Source of the DNA: Cellvibrionaceae bacterium
Lineage (GTDB): Bacteria; Pseudomonadota; Gammaproteobacteria; Pseudomonadales; Cellvibrionaceae
Assembly: GCA_021151825.1 (NCBI GenBank)
Contig: JAGKWQ010000023.1
Coordinates: 1-14,646, forward strand
Direction of reading: 5' to 3'
DNA length: 14,646 bases
Positions 13,162 to 14,646 of this stretch are shown in pieces. Position numbers and translations under genes: made by a program. The notes under the pieces are model-generated. The model worked only from the letters and a program-made list of their open reading frames with translations. It was not told the origin of the DNA and did no database searches. Within the stretch, counting starts at the first letter, position 1; the number at the start of each line of letters is the position of its first letter.

Positions 13162-13884
13162 ATGTCGATATTATTTATTTCTGATTTACATCTTCACGAA
13201 TCACGCCCGCTTATTACGCGGGCGTTTTTTCATTTTCTGCACACCCAAGCCAGCACATCCGAAGCACTTTATATTCTCGGCGATTTTTTTGATGCCTGGG
13301 TTGGTGATGACGACGATGCAGATTTACCACAAGAAGTTGCGCGCGAATTATTTACACTCAAACAAAACGGCGTAGCGATTTATTTTCAGCACGGCAATCG
13401 AGACTTCTTATTAGGCGATGATTACGCACACAAATCCGGTATGGTGTTATTGCCGGAAAGTCATGTCATTGATTTATATGGCACGCCAACACTATTGCTG
13501 CATGGCGATACTTTGTGCACTGCCGATAAAGATTACCAGCAATTTCGCAGCATGGTGCGCAACTCGCACTGGCAACAACAAATTCTTGCGCAGCCATTGA
13601 GTGCTCGCCGTGCATTAGCCGCACAATTGCGCGAAAAAAGCCAAAGTATGAACAGTATGAAAGCGGAAGACATTATGGATGTAACGCCCGCTGAAGTTAT
13701 CGATCAAATGGAAAAAGCACAAGTGACACGCCTCATACACGGTCACACTCATCGCCCCGCCCGCCACCCTTTGGTGATCAACGGCAACCCAGCAGAACGT
13801 ATTGTCCTTGGCGATTGGCATTCTCATGGCTGGTGCATAAAAGCAGAAAAAGATTACTGCGATTTAATCAGCTGGTCCATTTAA
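13162..13884 (+). CDS. lpxH: UDP-2,3-diacylglucosamine diphosphatase
   Basis: LpxH removes UMP from UDP-2,3-diacylglucosamine to give lipid X, the fourth step of lipid A synthesis, at the inner face of the inner membrane. The 240-residue protein has the calcineurin-like metal residues at the E. coli positions: Asp8 and His10 (SDLHLHES), Asp41 (GDFFDAWVGDD), Asn79 (HGNRDFLLG), His114 (HGDTLC) and His195/His197 (HGHTHRP). ATG at 13162 is chosen over a TTG three codons earlier. It has no clear ribosome site of its own and is one base from the ppiB stop, which points to translational coupling. A strong terminator follows. The presence of LpxH confirms an outer membrane with lipid A. Confidence 0.97.
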   Translation: MSILFISDLHLHESRPLITRAFFHFLHTQASTSEALYILGDFFDAWVGDDDDADLPQEVARELFTLKQNGVAIYFQHGNRDFLLGDDYAHKSGMVLLPESHVIDLYGTPTLLLHGDTLCTADKDYQQFRSMVRNSHWQQQILAQPLSARRALAAQLREKSQSMNSMKAEDIMDVTPAEVIDQMEKAQVTRLIHGHTHRPARHPLVINGNPAERIVLGDWHSHGWCIKAEKDYCDLISWSI

Positions 13885-13907
13885 TACCGCGCTGGGTACG
13901 AACAATA

Positions 13908-13945
13908 AAAAAAGCCCTCAAACGAAATAATTTGAGGGCTTTTTT
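13908..13945. terminator. bidirectional intrinsic terminator
   Basis: A perfect 15-base-pair stem (13908-13922 with 13931-13945) around an 8-base loop has core GCCCTCAAA/TTTGAGGGC and outer A/T runs on both sides. It ends ppiB-lpxH on the plus strand and the membrane-protein gene on the minus strand. Confidence 0.95.
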
Positions 13946-13959
13946 ATCAAACAGTAAAA

Positions 13960-14352
13960 CTAATTATTGCGACTGGTCATCATATAAAGGCCACCGATGA
14001 TAATAAATGCCGGCCACCATGTTCCAAATGATAAATCCAGTAAAAAGATCAGGGCAACAAAAATGATTGAGGCCGCCGTGACCAATGCATTTAACATGGC
14101 AACACCAACACCTTCGCGGCGATAACAACGATAAGCCAATTGCAACGGCCCTATTGCAGCCAGCAAAATAAAAAATGCCCACCAGTTATGGAAATCCAGA
14201 AAAAATAAATCCACTCCGAGATTTTTTGCCAGCAATAACCCGCCAATCAATACCACAGCCAGACCCAGCGCCCAACTGGACGGGGACACTTTGGCAACAG
14301 GTTTGCCGGGTACCGATGCTTCTATTTTGGATTTTTCATCAATCGATGACAT
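13960..14352 (-). CDS. four-helix membrane protein, LiaF/DUF5668-like N-terminal domain
   Basis: A 130-residue integral membrane protein of uncertain function. After a charged, Lys/Ser/Pro-rich cytoplasmic-type tail (1-25), four hydrophobic segments follow at about 27-42, 57-74, 84-106 and 111-125. The pattern WALGLAVVLIGGLLLAKNLG, then a second WW-containing helix, recalls the transmembrane domain of LiaF-type proteins (DUF5668), which respond to envelope stress in Firmicutes. Here it stands alone with no sensor kinase or ligand domain. That assignment is from pattern only. AGGGAG lies six bases before the ATG at 14352. It is convergent with lpxH. The 195 bases upstream to the IS tip hold no gene that I can see. 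Confidence 0.75.
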   Translation of the reverse strand: MSSIDEKSKIEASVPGKPVAKVSPSSWALGLAVVLIGGLLLAKNLGVDLFFLDFHNWWAFFILLAAIGPLQLAYRCYRREGVGVAMLNALVTAASIIFVALIFLLDLSFGTWWPAFIIIGGLYMMTSRNN

Positions 14353-14531
14353 AGTTAACTCCCTGGCATTGGATAATTACAATTTTACTATCGATCATTT
14401 TCTACTAATGATGCACTACTAATCTAGGACATCATAAAACCAGATTTGGATTCATCTCGCTAGCGACTTTTGTCATTATCACCTGCCGACACCTATCCCA
14501 ACCCATCATCCTTTTCAGTCAATTAGGGCAT

Positions 14532-14547
14532 AAAAAAACCGGCGATC
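14532..14547 (-). terminator. 3' half of an intrinsic terminator split by the IS (putative)
   Basis: Reading the minus strand away from the IS tip, GATCGCCGG is followed by seven T. It has the same order and orientation as the arm beside the left-hand IS copy: short GC-rich arm, then T-tract 9-11 bases from the tip. The ascending arm would lie beyond the element, outside the window. Confidence 0.42.
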
Positions 14548-14646
14548 TGAACTGCACCCCAAAAGTTGGACATAACCGCAGGGGTTTAACGAAAGGACTG
14601 GGTTCGGTATTGCACCGGACTCAGTCCTTTTAGTTTCAGCTTTATC
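14548..14646 (-). mobile_element. 3' end of the same IS3-family element, second copy, inverted
   Basis: This is the exact reverse complement of bases 1-99, including the tip TGAACTGCACCCC, the hairpin and the last transposase codons. The element continues off the right edge. Identity runs to the last base and breaks exactly at the tip (14548/14547), where the flank reads GATC. Confidence 0.88.
14586..14645 (-). CDS. IS3-family transposase (OrfB), last 19 codons, second partial copy
   Basis: It has the same C-terminal peptide and TAA stop as the copy at the left edge, read on the minus strand. It points into the window, so the two flanking elements are convergent. Confidence 0.85.
   Translation of the reverse strand: MKLKLKGLSPVQYRTQSFR

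Noticed and set aside
1..14646. Composite transposon bounded by inverted IS copies
   Set aside because: The interior is ordinary essential chromosomal genes (tmk, holB, lpxH) with no cargo-type genes, and the two IS ends may only be contig break points.
1..14646. CRISPR array, tRNA or rRNA genes, riboswitch, prophage or defence genes
   Set aside because: No spaced direct repeats, cloverleaf-like sequence, conserved RNA motif or phage-type gene was seen by eye on either strand.

Overview
The window reads as a piece of a gammaproteobacterial chromosome. It is almost entirely housekeeping genes: rapA, a YeaD-type sugar-phosphate mutarotase, lpd-mdh, a MazG/dUTPase-2-type dUTPase, tatD, pilZ, holB, rluA, tmk, ppiB and lpxH. 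The pairs holB-pilZ and ppiB-lpxH, the large RapA and the 327-residue type of malate dehydrogenase fit a Pseudomonas/Cellvibrio-like lineage. Protein flavour and moderate base composition make me favour the Cellvibrionaceae, but that is an inference from memory, not a search result.

Both ends are the same sequence: bases 1-99 are the exact reverse complement of 14548-14646. Each copy is the 3' end of an IS3-family (IS150-like) insertion sequence, with the last 19 transposase codons, the stop codon and the terminal inverted repeat, pointing into the window. The shared stretch stops exactly at the IS tip on both sides. This is what a short-read contig broken at a multicopy IS looks like. On both sides the unique DNA next to the IS starts with a short GC-rich arm and a T-tract in the same orientation, as if both copies had landed inside intrinsic terminators.

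Layout from left to right. A small unrecognised gene (239-520, minus) precedes rapA (minus). Divergent from rapA are yeaD and a 58-residue two-helix membrane protein with a PLDc_N-like sequence (4825-5001). A perfect two-way terminator at 5021-5050 separates these from lpd-mdh (minus), which are 13 bases apart and both make NADH. A gene-poor stretch (7527-8163) holds the remains of a cysteine-rich, probably secreted protein on the plus strand and a doubtful 24-codon ORF on the minus strand. Next come tatD and the dUTPase gene (minus, tightly linked), a terminator, then pilZ and holB (minus). pilZ has its own promoter, overlapped by a 22-base palindrome. rluA (plus) sits between holB and tmk. 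ppiB and lpxH (plus) are one base apart and end in a two-way terminator shared with a four-helix membrane protein (13960-14352, minus).

Functionally the window joins transcription recycling (RapA), central carbon and redox metabolism (YeaD, Lpd, Mdh), thymidylate/dUTP supply and replication (Tmk, dUTPase, HolB), DNA repair (TatD), RNA modification (RluA), type IV pilus control (PilZ), protein folding (PpiB) and lipid A synthesis (LpxH). I see no defence system, CRISPR array, RNA gene or biosynthetic cluster. The points most worth following are the terminator-associated IS insertions, the palindrome on the pilZ promoter and the decayed cysteine-rich gene.
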